Source: Salinarimonas rosea DSM 21201
GTDB lineage: Bacteria > Pseudomonadota > Alphaproteobacteria > Rhizobiales > Beijerinckiaceae
Assembly: GCF_000429045.1 (NCBI RefSeq)
Contig: NZ_AUBC01000004.1
Location: 186,001-250,000, forward strand
DNA: 64,000 bases
Direction: 5' to 3'
Shown: piece after piece, positions 46,404 to 55,324 of the stretch
Position numbering within the stretch: the stretch's first letter is position 1
Layout of the letters: each line of letters opens with the position of its first letter
The notes under the pieces: model-generated
Seen by the model: only the letters and a program-made list of their open reading frames with translations
The model's database searches: none
Told to the model about the DNA's origin: nothing
Made by a program: the position numbers and the translations under genes

Positions 46404-47921
46404 ATGTTCAACGCTTCCATGCGCGGGTTCCTCGCCGGCGCCGCGATCCTCGCGACCTACGGCGTCGCGGCGGCCCAGGAGACGAACGTCACGATCAGCT
46501 TCGTCTCGGTGAACGACATCGACCGGATGGGCGAGAGCCGCGACGGCCGGGGCGGCGTCGCCCGCCTCGCCGCGGTGCTCGAGGGCGAGCGTGCCGAGAA
46601 TCCCAACACGTTCCTGATCCACGCCGGCGACACGATCTCGCCCTGCCTGCTGTGCGGCTTCGACAACGGCGCGCACATGATCGCGCTGTTCAACGAGCTC
46701 GATCCGGCGGTCTTCGTGCCCGGCAATCACGAGTTCGACTTCGGCCCCGAGGTCTATCTCGAGCGCGCCGGCGAGGCGACCTTCCCGATCCTCGCCGCGA
46801 ACCTGCGCGGCGCCGACGGCCAGCCGCTGGCGGGCCACGAGGACGGGCGGCTCGTCGAGGTCGAGGGCGTCAAGATCGGCTTCTTCGGCCTCGTCACCGC
46901 CACCACGACGCAGGTGTCGAGCCCCGGCGACCTGCAGTTCGCCGACGAGCTCGAGACCGCCGCGGCCCAGGGCGAGGCCCTGCGCGAGGCGGGCGCGGAC
47001 ATCGTCGTCGCGGTCGCGCACTCGGGCATGGACGTCGACTTCGAGATGTACAACACCCGCGTCGCGGACGTGATCCTCACCGGCCACGACCACGACCTGC
47101 GCGTCGTCTACAATGGCCGCACGGCCATGGTGGAGAGCTCCTCGCAGGCCGACTACGTCGTCGTCACCCATCTCGACGTCACGGTCGAGGTCGACGGTGC
47201 CGAGCGCGACGTCTCCTGGCGCCCGCGCTTCGAGATCGTCGACAGCGCCACCGTCGAGCCGAACGCCGAGATCGCGGCGATCGTCGAGGGCTACGAGGCC
47301 GAGCTGTCGGAGGCGCTCGACGTCGCCATCGGCGACACGGCGATCGCGCTCGATTCCCGCCGCGCCAGCGTGCGCTCGATGGAGACCGCCATCGGCAACG
47401 TCATCACCGACGCCATGCGGGCGGCGACCGACGCCGACGTCGCGCTGACGAACGGCGGCGGCATCCGCGCCGACCGGACCTACGATCCGGGCACGACGCT
47501 GACCCGCCGCGACGTCTTCTCGGAGCTGCCCTTCGGCAACACGACGGTGCTCGTCACGATCTCCGGCGAGGACCTGAAGCTCGCGCTCGAGCACGGCTAC
47601 GCCCGCCTTCCCGAGCCCGCCGGCTCCTTCGCGCAGATCTCCGGCATGTCGGTCGTGGTCGATCCGTCCGAGGCGCCGGGGTCGCGGGTCCAGGAGGTGA
47701 CGATCGGCGGCGAGCCGCTCGACCCGAACGCGACCTACCGGCTCGCCACCAACGACTTCCTCCTGCGGGGCGGCGACGGCTACGGCATGCTCGCCAACGG
47801 CGAGACGCTGGTCGATGCCGCGGCGGGCCAGCTGATGGCGAGCCAGGTGATCGACTACATCGCGGCCAACGACGGCATCGGCGAGGCGACCGTCGGCGAG
47901 CGGATCGTGGTCCAGGAGTGA
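46404..47921 (+). CDS. periplasmic UshA-type 5'-nucleotidase / metallophosphatase
   Basis: 505 aa. Signal peptide MFNASMRGFLAGAAILATYG (cleavage near VAAAQ). N-terminal calcineurin-like domain with metal motifs: SVNDIDRMGE (usual D-x-H becomes D-x-D), HAGDTISPC, PGNHEFDFG, VVAVAHSGMD and GHDHD. The C-terminal 5'-nucleotidase domain (about 310-490) has NGGGIRADR, DVFSELPFGNTTV and NDFLLRGGDGYGML. It hydrolyses nucleotides or sugar-nucleotides in the periplasm. The ung gene starts 10 bp after its stop. Confidence 0.92.
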   Translation: MFNASMRGFLAGAAILATYGVAAAQETNVTISFVSVNDIDRMGESRDGRGGVARLAAVLEGERAENPNTFLIHAGDTISPCLLCGFDNGAHMIALFNELDPAVFVPGNHEFDFGPEVYLERAGEATFPILAANLRGADGQPLAGHEDGRLVEVEGVKIGFFGLVTATTTQVSSPGDLQFADELETAAAQGEALREAGADIVVAVAHSGMDVDFEMYNTRVADVILTGHDHDLRVVYNGRTAMVESSSQADYVVVTHLDVTVEVDGAERDVSWRPRFEIVDSATVEPNAEIAAIVEGYEAELSEALDVAIGDTAIALDSRRASVRSMETAIGNVITDAMRAATDADVALTNGGGIRADRTYDPGTTLTRRDVFSELPFGNTTVLVTISGEDLKLALEHGYARLPEPAGSFAQISGMSVVVDPSEAPGSRVQEVTIGGEPLDPNATYRLATNDFLLRGGDGYGMLANGETLVDAAAGQLMASQVIDYIAANDGIGEATVGERIVVQE

Positions 47922-47931
47922 CCGCGTCCGC

Positions 47932-48657
47932 ATGACGGGACCGATGCGACGGGCGCTCGCGGCCTTTCGCGAGCGCCCGCGGCAGGGGGCGAGGGGTGCC
48001 GGCTGGGCCGCCCCGCCCCTCTTCCGCGACGGCGCCGCCGAGGGCGTGTGCGATGCGATCGACGCCCGCCTCGCCGGGGGCGCGGCGCTGGTGCCGCCGC
48101 CCGACGACGTGTTCGCGGCGCTGACGCTGACGCCGCTCGCGCGCGTGCGCGTCGTCGTGCTGGGCCAGGACCCCTACCCCACCGCGGGGGACGCCCACGG
48201 TCTCGCCTTCTCCTACGTCGGAGGCCGGCGGCTCCCTCCCTCGCTCAAGACGATCCTCGCCGAATGCGTCGCCGGCGGCGCATCCGTCACGCCGGGCTGC
48301 GGCGATCTCACCGGCTGGGCGCGTCAGGGCGTGCTCCTGCTCAACACCGCGCTGACGGCGGAAGCGGGACAGGCGGGGGCGCACCTGCGCCTAGGCTGGG
48401 CGCGCCTCGCCGACGACGCGGTCGCCGCGGTCTCGGCGCAGCGGCCGCGGGTCGCGTTCCTCCTGTGGGGCGACAAGGCCCGCGCCCGCGCCGCCCTCGT
48501 GGACCGCACGAAGCACCTCGTCCTCGAGACCGGCCACCCCTCGCCCCTCAACCGCCGCCGCGACTTTCCCGGCTGCGGGCATTTCGCGACGGCGAACGCC
48601 TGGCTCGAGGAGCACGGGGTCGGCGGGGTTGACTGGAGCGTGCCGGGCCCCGGCTGA
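47932..48657 (+). CDS. ung: uracil-DNA glycosylase, family 1
   Basis: 241 aa. Removes uracil from DNA. Catalytic water-activating loop VVLGQDPYPTAGDAHGLAFS, uracil-binding VLLLNTALT, LLWGDKARA and the Leu-intercalation loop GHPSPLNRRRDFPGCGHF are all present. ATG 47932 or 47944 are both possible starts. It follows the nucleotidase gene closely and converges with the carbamoyltransferase operon 16 bp away. Confidence 0.95.
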   Translation: MTGPMRRALAAFRERPRQGARGAGWAAPPLFRDGAAEGVCDAIDARLAGGAALVPPPDDVFAALTLTPLARVRVVVLGQDPYPTAGDAHGLAFSYVGGRRLPPSLKTILAECVAGGASVTPGCGDLTGWARQGVLLLNTALTAEAGQAGAHLRLGWARLADDAVAAVSAQRPRVAFLLWGDKARARAALVDRTKHLVLETGHPSPLNRRRDFPGCGHFATANAWLEEHGVGGVDWSVPGPG

Positions 48658-48673
48658 GCCGCGCGCGCGTCCC

Positions 48674-49651
48674 TCACGCGGGAGGGACGGCCGCCGCCGG
48701 CCCGCACGGCACCGGTGCGTCGCGTGCGCCCGGCGCCAGAATGCGCTCCAGAACCGCCATGCGGACCGGAACGCCGTTGCCCGCCTGCTCGAAGTAGGCG
48801 GCCGCGGGCGAGGCGTCGACGCTCGGCGGTAGCTCCGGCCCGCGCGGGAGCGGGTGCAGGACGCGGATGCCGGGATTGGCGCTGCGCAGCACCTCCGGGC
48901 CGATTCGCATGCCCTCGGGGACCTCGTGCGCCGGGTCCTCGTGGCCGCAGGCGTAGACGATGTCGCTCTCCCGCAGAGCCTCGCGGACGTCGTCGATATA
49001 CCGCAAGCGCAGCCCGCGCGCCGCCAGGCGGTCGTGCTCTTCGCCGGTCAGGCGGGTCTCGTCCTCGGTCCTGGCGAGGACCGAGACGTCGGAGAACGCG
49101 CAAAGGCCCGTCAGCAGCGAGTGCACGCAACGCTGGCTCAGGTCGCCGACGAGGCAGATGGTCGCTCCGTCGGGGCTGCCGCACAGGTCGTCGATGGTGA
49201 ACAGGTCGATCAGGGTCTGGGTCGGGTGCTCCGAGCCGGGTCCCGCGCCGTCCCCGGCGTTGACGACGGGTATTCCGCTCGCCTCGGCGAAGTACGTGGC
49301 GGCACCGACCGCGGGATGGCGCACGACGACCACGTCGGCATAGCCGTCGAGGACGCGCGCCGTGTCGGCGAGGCTCTCGCGCCACTCCGAGCCGGCGCGG
49401 GACGCCGACGGATCGGACAGGCTCAGGACCTCGCCTCCGAGCCGCAGCGCGGCGGCCTCGAAGCTCAGGCGCGTGCGCGTGCTGGGCTGTAGGAACACCG
49501 TGGCCACGATCTTGCCGGAGATCTCGCGGAGCCGCCCGCCTTGGGCGAGCTTCGCCCGATAGGAGCGCGCGGCGGAGAAGATCGCCTCGAAGTCACTGCG
49601 GCCGAGCTGCTCGATCGAGACGAGGCTCCGGACGGCGGGTGTGTTGCGCAT
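48674..49651 (-). CDS. divergent aspartate/ornithine-carbamoyltransferase-family enzyme
   Basis: 325 aa, close to PyrB in length and fold. Carbamoyl-phosphate residues are intact: PSTRTRLSFE, VVRHP (Arg105 in E. coli), SEHPTQTLIDLF (His134, Gln137), QRCVHSL (Arg167) and LHPLPR. The aspartate-binding loop is not: E. coli TRVQKER (Arg229, Gln231) is replaced by ACGHEDPAHE, and the SxxGKKGE loop with Lys84 reads SRAGSEWRE. So it probably carbamoylates an amine other than aspartate. Third gene of a methyltransferase-MFS-carbamoyltransferase operon, 13 bp after the MFS gene, with no pyrC neighbour. Housekeeping PyrB is the alternative. Confidence 0.85.
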   Translation of the reverse strand: MRNTPAVRSLVSIEQLGRSDFEAIFSAARSYRAKLAQGGRLREISGKIVATVFLQPSTRTRLSFEAAALRLGGEVLSLSDPSASRAGSEWRESLADTARVLDGYADVVVVRHPAVGAATYFAEASGIPVVNAGDGAGPGSEHPTQTLIDLFTIDDLCGSPDGATICLVGDLSQRCVHSLLTGLCAFSDVSVLARTEDETRLTGEEHDRLAARGLRLRYIDDVREALRESDIVYACGHEDPAHEVPEGMRIGPEVLRSANPGIRVLHPLPRGPELPPSVDASPAAAYFEQAGNGVPVRMAVLERILAPGARDAPVPCGPAAAVPPA

Positions 49652-49664
49652 GGGTCACCTCTGT

Positions 49665-50828
49665 TCAGTGCGATCGCCCTCCGCGGGCCTCGGCGGCCCG
49701 ACCTGCGATCGGGGCGAGGCTCGCGGCGAGCAGGACGAGGAAGGGAAGCGCCGCCAGGGGGCCGAAGAGCAGCGGGCCGGCTGCGTCCATGCCCGTGCCG
49801 ACCGCGGGCACGCCGACCAGCGCGCCGAGGCCCCAGGTGACGCCGAGCGCGGCGTTCGCCGTCACGAGGGCGCTCGACGCGAAGCGCTCCTTCACGAGCG
49901 CCAGGACCATCGAGTAGGTGCCGAAGGCGGTCCCGCCGGCGACGAACCCGAGGACGCCCAGCGCCGCGGGTGCGTGGGCGACCACCGGCAGCGCCGTGCA
50001 GCAGGCCACCGTGGCGGCGGCGCAGGCGCGCAGCATGCCCAGGCTGCTCCACCGATCGGCGATCGCACCGATCGGCCATTGCAGCAGCGTCGCCCCGGCG
50101 AGGAGCGCTGCGAGCAGCACGAGGGCGACGTCGCGGCCGTGCCCGGTCTCCATGACCGAGACGGGGAACAAGGCGAGCGCCGCGTTGTCGAAGATCGCCA
50201 CCGCCGCGGAGCCGACGACGAGCGCCGGCGCCGCGAGCGCGAAAGCGACGAGTCCCGAGCCGACCTCGAGCGGCGGCAGGGCGAGCGCGCGCCGCGGGAC
50301 CCCCATGGCCAGGGGGACCGCGGAGAGCGCGACGACCGCGCCGCCGGCCGCGAGCGCGGCGGGCGTGCTCATCGGGGCGAGCGCGAGGATCAGCGGGCCG
50401 AGGGCGTAGCCGCCCGTCACGACGCCGTTGTACATGCTCAGGAAGCTCCCGCTGCTGCGTTCCGGGATCGCGATCATGAGCGCGCTCTCCGCCACCACGA
50501 ACAAGGCGTTGGCCGACAGCCCGAGCACGAAGCGCAGGACGAGCCACGCCGCGTAGGAGCGCGTGAACGCGAGGCCGAGCATGACGAGCACCGTCGCGGC
50601 GACGGCCGCGACGAGCCAGGGGAACACCGCCCCCCGGATCAGGCGCGGAAGCACCAGCGCGGCCACGAAGAGGCCGAGCGGCGTCATTGCGGCGTTGATC
50701 GCGACGTCCCGCGCACCGAAGCCGCGCGCGGCGAGGTCGACCGCCAGGGCGGCGTACGCGCCGCCCAGGACGATCGAGTACAACGCGACGCACGCGATCA
50801 GCGCCGCGCCGGATCGGCGCGTTCCCAT
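49665..50828 (-). CDS. MFS transporter, probable exporter
   Basis: 387 aa with about 12 hydrophobic segments, a compact major-facilitator protein. The loop 2-3 region is degenerate; LVLRFVLGLSANALFVVAES and LLQWPIGAIADRWSSLGMLR are characteristic of the YcaD/UMF1-like small-molecule MFS group. The methyltransferase stop and this ATG overlap by one base (TGATG), so translation is coupled. Sitting between a methyltransferase and a carbamoyltransferase, it probably moves their substrate or product. Confidence 0.9.
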   Translation of the reverse strand: MGTRRSGAALIACVALYSIVLGGAYAALAVDLAARGFGARDVAINAAMTPLGLFVAALVLPRLIRGAVFPWLVAAVAATVLVMLGLAFTRSYAAWLVLRFVLGLSANALFVVAESALMIAIPERSSGSFLSMYNGVVTGGYALGPLILALAPMSTPAALAAGGAVVALSAVPLAMGVPRRALALPPLEVGSGLVAFALAAPALVVGSAAVAIFDNAALALFPVSVMETGHGRDVALVLLAALLAGATLLQWPIGAIADRWSSLGMLRACAAATVACCTALPVVAHAPAALGVLGFVAGGTAFGTYSMVLALVKERFASSALVTANAALGVTWGLGALVGVPAVGTGMDAAGPLLFGPLAALPFLVLLAASLAPIAGRAAEARGGRSH

Positions 50829-51631
50829 CAGGCCGCCCGCGCGGTGAGCATGAAGCTCAGCGGCGGCTTGATCTCGCTCGCCTCGATGGACGGATAGGCG
50901 TGGGAGGGATCCTCTCCCGTCTCCTTGAAGGTCTCGAGCCGGAGGCCCGCGCCGAGCACGGCCGTCATTATGTCCTCGAGCGTGTAGTGAAAGTAGTAGA
51001 TCTCCTTGGCGTCGTAGGTCGATCCGCCGACGTAGTCGAGGCCGGAGCGATGAGGCAGCGGGCTCTTGTCGAAGTAGGACCGGACGAAGGCGACGGGCCG
51101 GTCGCCGCGATCGCGATCGCGATCGAGCTCGAGCATGTCGACGATCGGGTGGCAATCGTAGATATTCAGCCGACCTTCCGGCTTCAGCAGGCGGGTGGCC
51201 ACACGGACGTAGGCGTCGAGGTCCGGCATGAAGCACAGCGCGCCGGAGGTGACGACCACGAGGTCGAAGCGCCCGTCGTGCCGTGCGGGGATCTCGTAGA
51301 CGTCGGTGGCCTCGAACGTGCAGGGGGCGTCCGCAGCCTCGGCGAGGCGCCTCGCCTGGTCGACGAACGCGGCCGATATGTCGAAGCCGACGCCGCGCCG
51401 CGCCCCGAGCCGCGTCATCGAGATCAGCTCGCGGCCGTTGTTGCAGTTGAGCTGCGCCACCTCGGCGCCCTCGAGCCCCGCCCGGGCGAGCTCGGCCGCG
51501 TGGGTCGCCGTGACGAAGCTCGTCTGCGGGTCCTCGAATGCCGTGACCAGCCGTTGCGTGTGCCGCCAGTGGATCGGGGCCGCCTCGTCCCACGCCTCGC
51601 GCGCGAGCGCCGTGAACCTGGTTGCTTCCAT
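50828..51631 (-). CDS. class I SAM-dependent methyltransferase
   Basis: 267 aa. SAM-binding motif I reads VAQLNCNNGRELISMTRLGA, followed by GVGFDISAAFVDQARRLAEA and the post-I region FDLVVVTSGALCFMPDLDAY. The CNNGRE form of motif I belongs to a subgroup of small-molecule methyltransferases. The C-terminal part (YDAKEIYYFHYTLEDIMTAV) probably binds substrate. GGAGGAGG precedes ATG 51631. First gene of the operon with the MFS and carbamoyltransferase genes; a palindromic site lies 73 bp upstream. Confidence 0.9.
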   Translation of the reverse strand: MEATRFTALAREAWDEAAPIHWRHTQRLVTAFEDPQTSFVTATHAAELARAGLEGAEVAQLNCNNGRELISMTRLGARRGVGFDISAAFVDQARRLAEAADAPCTFEATDVYEIPARHDGRFDLVVVTSGALCFMPDLDAYVRVATRLLKPEGRLNIYDCHPIVDMLELDRDRDRGDRPVAFVRSYFDKSPLPHRSGLDYVGGSTYDAKEIYYFHYTLEDIMTAVLGAGLRLETFKETGEDPSHAYPSIEASEIKPPLSFMLTARAA

Positions 51632-51703
51632 CGGGTCGCCTCCTCCAGATGTAGTGTCTGGACATCGCAACCGGACCCGAGGATCGTAGTTCCCGCCTAT
51701 CTC

Positions 51704-51725
51704 CGATATTTACGGACCAATATCG
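51704..51725. promoter_or_regulatory. palindromic operator-like site upstream of the methyltransferase operon
   Basis: CGATATT-N8-AATATCG, perfect 7-bp arms, in an unusually AT-rich island (about 51690-51735) between the methyltransferase start (51631) and the TauE gene. On the minus strand a weak TTTCAG-N17-TAAATA pair overlaps it, so a bound dimeric repressor would block the promoter. No regulator gene is adjacent. Confidence 0.5.
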
Positions 51726-51848
51726 CAACCTGAAAATACGCGGCTTTCGCTCCGAGAGAGAGACCGTCGATCGGGCGATGCCGCCCGCGAACTCGCCCGC
51801 TCGTCCGCTCCGCCGTCGCCCTCCGCCACCGGGAGGGACCCGAGCGCG

Positions 51849-52679
51849 TCACTCGAAGATCGACACGACGAACCTGAGGCAGACGAGGGCGAGGAAGATG
51901 CCGAAGGCGACCTCGAGCTTGCGCTTGGGCCAGGCGTGGGCGAGGTTCACGCCGATCTGGGCCGTGATCAGCGTCGTGGGCACGACGAGCAGGAAGCCCA
52001 GCACCGAGACGAAGCCGATCGCGTCCGGCGGCAGGCCCTCCTTGCCCCAGCCGGCGAGCACGTAGCCGATGGCGCCTGGGATCGAGATGATGAGGCCGAG
52101 CCCCGCCGAGGTCGCCACCGCCTGGTGGATGCCGCGCCCGTGCAGCGTCATCAGCATGTTCGAGATCTGCCCGCCGCCGATGCCCATCAGCGCCGAGGCG
52201 AGCCCGATGAAGGAGCCGTAGGCGCGCAGCAGCCAGCCCTTCGGCAGGTCGGTCGCGAGACGCCAGGTGTCGTTCCCGAAGAGCAGCTTGATGGCGTTGA
52301 ATCCGGCGACCAGGATGAAGACGAGCTTGAACACCCACGGGTCGGCGAAGCGCGCCACCGCCGAGCCGACGAGCACGCCGACGATCACCGGCACGGCCCA
52401 GGACTTCAGCAGCGCCATGTCCACGGCGCCCTTCTTGTAGTGGCCGCGGAAGGAGCGGATCGACGTCGGGATGATGATCGCGAGCGAGGTGCCCACCGCC
52501 AGCGGCATGCGCACCTCCTCGTCGACCCCCAGCAGCCGGAAGGCCTCGAACAGGATCGGCACGATGATCGCGCCGCCGCCGACGCCGAACAGCCCGGCCA
52601 GAACGCCGGCGAGCGCGCCCGCCGCCAGGAGGCCCGCGGCGAGCATGGCGAGATCGCCTGTGGGAATGCCCATGATCAT
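51849..52679 (-). CDS. TauE/SafE-family sulfite/organic-acid exporter
   Basis: 276 aa, about eight membrane segments in two homologous halves. The first repeat has LAGLFGVGGGAIIVPILFEA and the second ASALMGIGGGQISNMLMTLH, the family fingerprint. Likely exports sulfite, sulfoacetate or related anions; the substrate is not readable. Start ATG 52679 (MIMGIPTGDL), or two residues later. Stand-alone between the accessory operon and the thioesterase. Confidence 0.92.
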   Translation of the reverse strand: MIMGIPTGDLAMLAAGLLAAGALAGVLAGLFGVGGGAIIVPILFEAFRLLGVDEEVRMPLAVGTSLAIIIPTSIRSFRGHYKKGAVDMALLKSWAVPVIVGVLVGSAVARFADPWVFKLVFILVAGFNAIKLLFGNDTWRLATDLPKGWLLRAYGSFIGLASALMGIGGGQISNMLMTLHGRGIHQAVATSAGLGLIISIPGAIGYVLAGWGKEGLPPDAIGFVSVLGFLLVVPTTLITAQIGVNLAHAWPKRKLEVAFGIFLALVCLRFVVSIFE

Positions 52680-52768
52680 GGAGTGGATCGCCCGTGGTTC
52701 GCTCGAGATGAGCCGGCTTTCGGGTTAGAAGCTCCCCCCGTTGCCGGCAAGCCGGGAGCGCCCGCGCT

Positions 52769-53236
52769 TCAGTCCACAACGCCTTGGCGATTCTCCACCG
52801 CGACGAGGGTGGCGGAGAGCTGCGCGCACAGCTTGCGCGTGTCCGCATCGCCTCCGACCCGCTCCGCGAAGACCTGCGCCTGCGCCACCGTGAGCAGTCG
52901 CCCGGCCTTGACCACGCTGCCGACGGCGACGAGCCGCGCGCCCGTGGCGGGCGCCATCAGGTCGATCTTGAACTCCGCCGTGAGCACGCCCCGCCCCTCG
53001 GGCATGCGGGTCAGCGCCGCGTAGCCGGCGGCCGAGTCGGCGATCGTGGCCACGGCGCCGGCATGCACGAAGCCGTGCTGCTGCGCGACGCGCGGCGTCA
53101 CCGCGAGCGCGATCTCCACCCGGCCCGGCTCCACGCGCAGGAGCTCGGCCCCGATCGTGTCCATGATCGCCTGCTTGGCGAAGCTCGCCTCGATGCGCCG
53201 CACGATCGCGGCGAGATCGGCGGCCGCGTCGCTCAC
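52769..53236 (-). CDS. PaaI-type hotdog thioesterase
   Basis: 155 aa single hotdog domain. The catalytic-loop motif reads QQHGFVHAGAVATIADSAAG (HxG...D), followed by TAEFKIDLMAPATGARLVAV. Probable acyl-CoA thioesterase of the PaaI/YbgC-like group. GTG 53236 overlaps the dusA stop (GTGA), so both are co-translated. The acyl-CoA substrate is unknown. Confidence 0.88.
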   Translation of the reverse strand: MSDAAADLAAIVRRIEASFAKQAIMDTIGAELLRVEPGRVEIALAVTPRVAQQHGFVHAGAVATIADSAAGYAALTRMPEGRGVLTAEFKIDLMAPATGARLVAVGSVVKAGRLLTVAQAQVFAERVGGDADTRKLCAQLSATLVAVENRQGVVD

Positions 53237-54243
53237 GCCGCGCACTCCCGGGTCTCGTCGGCGCTCGCCCGGCCGGCGCGCACGTGCTCCAGCGCGGCAC
53301 GTAGGGTCTCGAGCCCCGCGCCCGGCTTCACCGCCTCCATCGCGAGGTGGCGCCGCCAGGCGCGCGCGCCGGGGCGCCCGGCGAAGAGGCCCAGCATGTG
53401 GCGGGTGACGGTCGAGAGCCGCGCTCCCTCCGCGAGCCGGCGGGCGACGTAGGGCTCGAACGCCTCCACCGCCTCGAACGGGTCGGCGACGGGCGGCGCC
53501 TCGCCGAACAGCTCCGGATCGACGCGCAGCAGGAGCTCGGGATCGTGGTAGGCGGCGCGCCCGAGCATGACGCCGTCGACCTGCGCGAGCTGCGCCCGGC
53601 AGGCCTCCAGCGAGACGAGCCCGCCGTTGAGCGCGATCGGCAGCGCGGGGAGCCGCGCCTTGAGGCGATGCACGCGGCCGTAGTCGAGCGGCGGCACGTC
53701 GCGGTTCTCCTTGGGCGAGAGCCCCTGCAGCCAGGCTTTTCGCGCGTGGACGACGAGCGCGTCGGCGCCGGCGGCGACGGCCGCGTCCGCGAGGGCGTCC
53801 AGCGCCGCTTCCGGGTCCTGGTCGTCGACGCCGATGCGGCACTTCACCGTCACCGGAATGCGGACGGCGGCCTTCATCGCCGCGACGCACGCCCCCACGA
53901 GCGCCGGCTCGCGCATCAGGCAGGCGCCGAAACGCCCGTCCTGCACGCGGTCGGAGGGGCAGCCGACGTTGAGGTTCACCTCGTCGTAGCCGAGATCGGC
54001 GCAGATCCGCGCCGCCTCCGCCAGATCCACGGGGTCCGATCCGCCGAGCTGCACGGCGACGGGATGCTCCTCGCGCGAGAAGCCGAGGAGCCGCGCACGG
54101 TCGCCGTGGATCACCGCGCCGGTGGTCACCATCTCGGTATAGAGCCGCGCACGTCGGGACATCACGCGATGGAACGCCCGGCAATCGCGGGTCGTCCAGT
54201 CCATCATCGGCGCGACGCTGAAGCGGATGGTTTCGGGGGTCAT
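53233..54243 (-). CDS. dusA: tRNA-dihydrouridine(20/20a) synthase
   Basis: 336 aa FMN-dependent TIM-barrel enzyme reducing U20/U20a in tRNA. Start MTPETIRFSVAPMMDWTTRD; substrate/catalytic Cys region NVGCPSDRVQDGRFGACLM; VKCRIGVDDQDP and LVVHARKAWLQGLSPKENRD are DusA-specific (the last includes the K-N-R loop). The gene ends in a 4-bp overlap with the thioesterase start. Confidence 0.95.
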   Translation of the reverse strand: MTPETIRFSVAPMMDWTTRDCRAFHRVMSRRARLYTEMVTTGAVIHGDRARLLGFSREEHPVAVQLGGSDPVDLAEAARICADLGYDEVNLNVGCPSDRVQDGRFGACLMREPALVGACVAAMKAAVRIPVTVKCRIGVDDQDPEAALDALADAAVAAGADALVVHARKAWLQGLSPKENRDVPPLDYGRVHRLKARLPALPIALNGGLVSLEACRAQLAQVDGVMLGRAAYHDPELLLRVDPELFGEAPPVADPFEAVEAFEPYVARRLAEGARLSTVTRHMLGLFAGRPGARAWRRHLAMEAVKPGAGLETLRAALEHVRAGRASADETRECAA

Positions 54244-54289
54244 GCCCCGGAGATAAAGCCGTGCGAGCCGCGGGGCAAGCGGCGGCGGA

Positions 54290-55282
54290 TCACGCGGCGC
54301 GCCGGACGAGCTCCCGCAGGGACGGCGCGAGGTCGTCGCATTCGCGCCCGAGGAAGCGCAGGAGCGCGCGCTCGGCCGCGGAGAGGCCCGGGCGGGCCCC
54401 GATGCGGGCGACGAGCCAGGCGAGTTCCTCGTCCTCGACCCGCGCGGGAACCGGGTCGCCGGCGAGCGCGTCCGCGTCCGGCTCGACGTCGCGCGTGCGC
54501 ACGCCGAAGGCGCTGGCCGCCATGGTCTTGAAGGTGGCGGCGATGCCCGAGCCCAGCGTGCGGCGCTGGTCGAGCCATTCCTCGCGGCGCATCACCTGGA
54601 GCCGCGTCGGCGCGTGGCGGCCGGGGCCGGCGAGGACATGGTTGCCGACCGCGCGGGCGAAGAGGTCGGCGAAGCTCGGGTCGTTCTCGGCGTCCGCGGT
54701 GGCGTCGGCGATGTCGAACAGGACGTTCGCCTCCGCGCGCGTCACGTGGCCGAAGCCCTCGCTGGAGGCGACGAAGAGCACGCGGCGCATCGCGTCGACG
54801 TCGGCGTGGGTGACGCGCCCCGGCTCGTGGCGGTGGCCGGTGATCGCCTCGCCCTCGCCCGTGAGCACGACCTGCTCGACGAGCCCGAGCGCGAAGGCGG
54901 CGAGCCGGTCCGGCACGCTGCGCGACAGCTCCATCACCTTCAGGAGCGCGGCGAACTCGGTCGATAGCACGGCGTGGCCGTCGAGCCGCGCCATCAGCCA
55001 GGCGGCCTCGGCTTCGCCCAGGTAGCCGCGGGGCTGGACCTGGTGGACCAGGAGGTCGGCGATCGACTCGCAGAAGAAGTCGCGCCACTCGCGGCAGCCG
55101 CGCTCGCCGACCGTCCGCGCCAGGGTGAACAGCATCTCGCCCTCGACGAGCGAGATCGCGTCGTCGTCGCCGTATACGCGCCGGCGCAGGGTGCGCACGC
55201 CCTCGGGGGTGAGCGGAAGGTGGTCGAGGGTGGCGACGCCGTCCGCGGAGCCGGGCAGTGAACCGGGCAGGGATCCGGGCAT
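54290..55282 (-). CDS. hypothetical helical protein with three internal repeats
   Basis: 330 aa I cannot assign. The N-terminus carries a short tandem repeat (PGSLPGSLPGSADG). The body is helical, with three loosely similar segments: YLGEAEAAWLMARLDGHAVL, VTRAEANVLFDIADATADAE and LSAAERALLRFLGRECDDLA. Acidic residues alternate with helices as in TerB-like folds, but I see no metal motif. No signal or membrane segment. It lies 46 bp upstream of dusA on the same strand. Confidence 0.75.
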   Translation of the reverse strand: MPGSLPGSLPGSADGVATLDHLPLTPEGVRTLRRRVYGDDDAISLVEGEMLFTLARTVGERGCREWRDFFCESIADLLVHQVQPRGYLGEAEAAWLMARLDGHAVLSTEFAALLKVMELSRSVPDRLAAFALGLVEQVVLTGEGEAITGHRHEPGRVTHADVDAMRRVLFVASSEGFGHVTRAEANVLFDIADATADAENDPSFADLFARAVGNHVLAGPGRHAPTRLQVMRREEWLDQRRTLGSGIAATFKTMAASAFGVRTRDVEPDADALAGDPVPARVEDEELAWLVARIGARPGLSAAERALLRFLGRECDDLAPSLRELVRRAA

Positions 55283-55324
55283 GGGGGCACTCCTGTCATT
55301 GCCGACGAGGCTAGCGCGGCGCGC

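Noticed and set aside
48674-49651. Straight annotation as housekeeping pyrB
   Set aside because: The aspartate-binding loop is replaced and the neighbours are a transporter and a methyltransferase rather than pyrC; I keep PyrB as an alternative only.
51106-51132. GATCGC direct repeats and GAGCTC palindrome
   Set aside because: They lie inside the methyltransferase gene and encode an Asp-Arg run in frame, so no regulatory meaning is supported.
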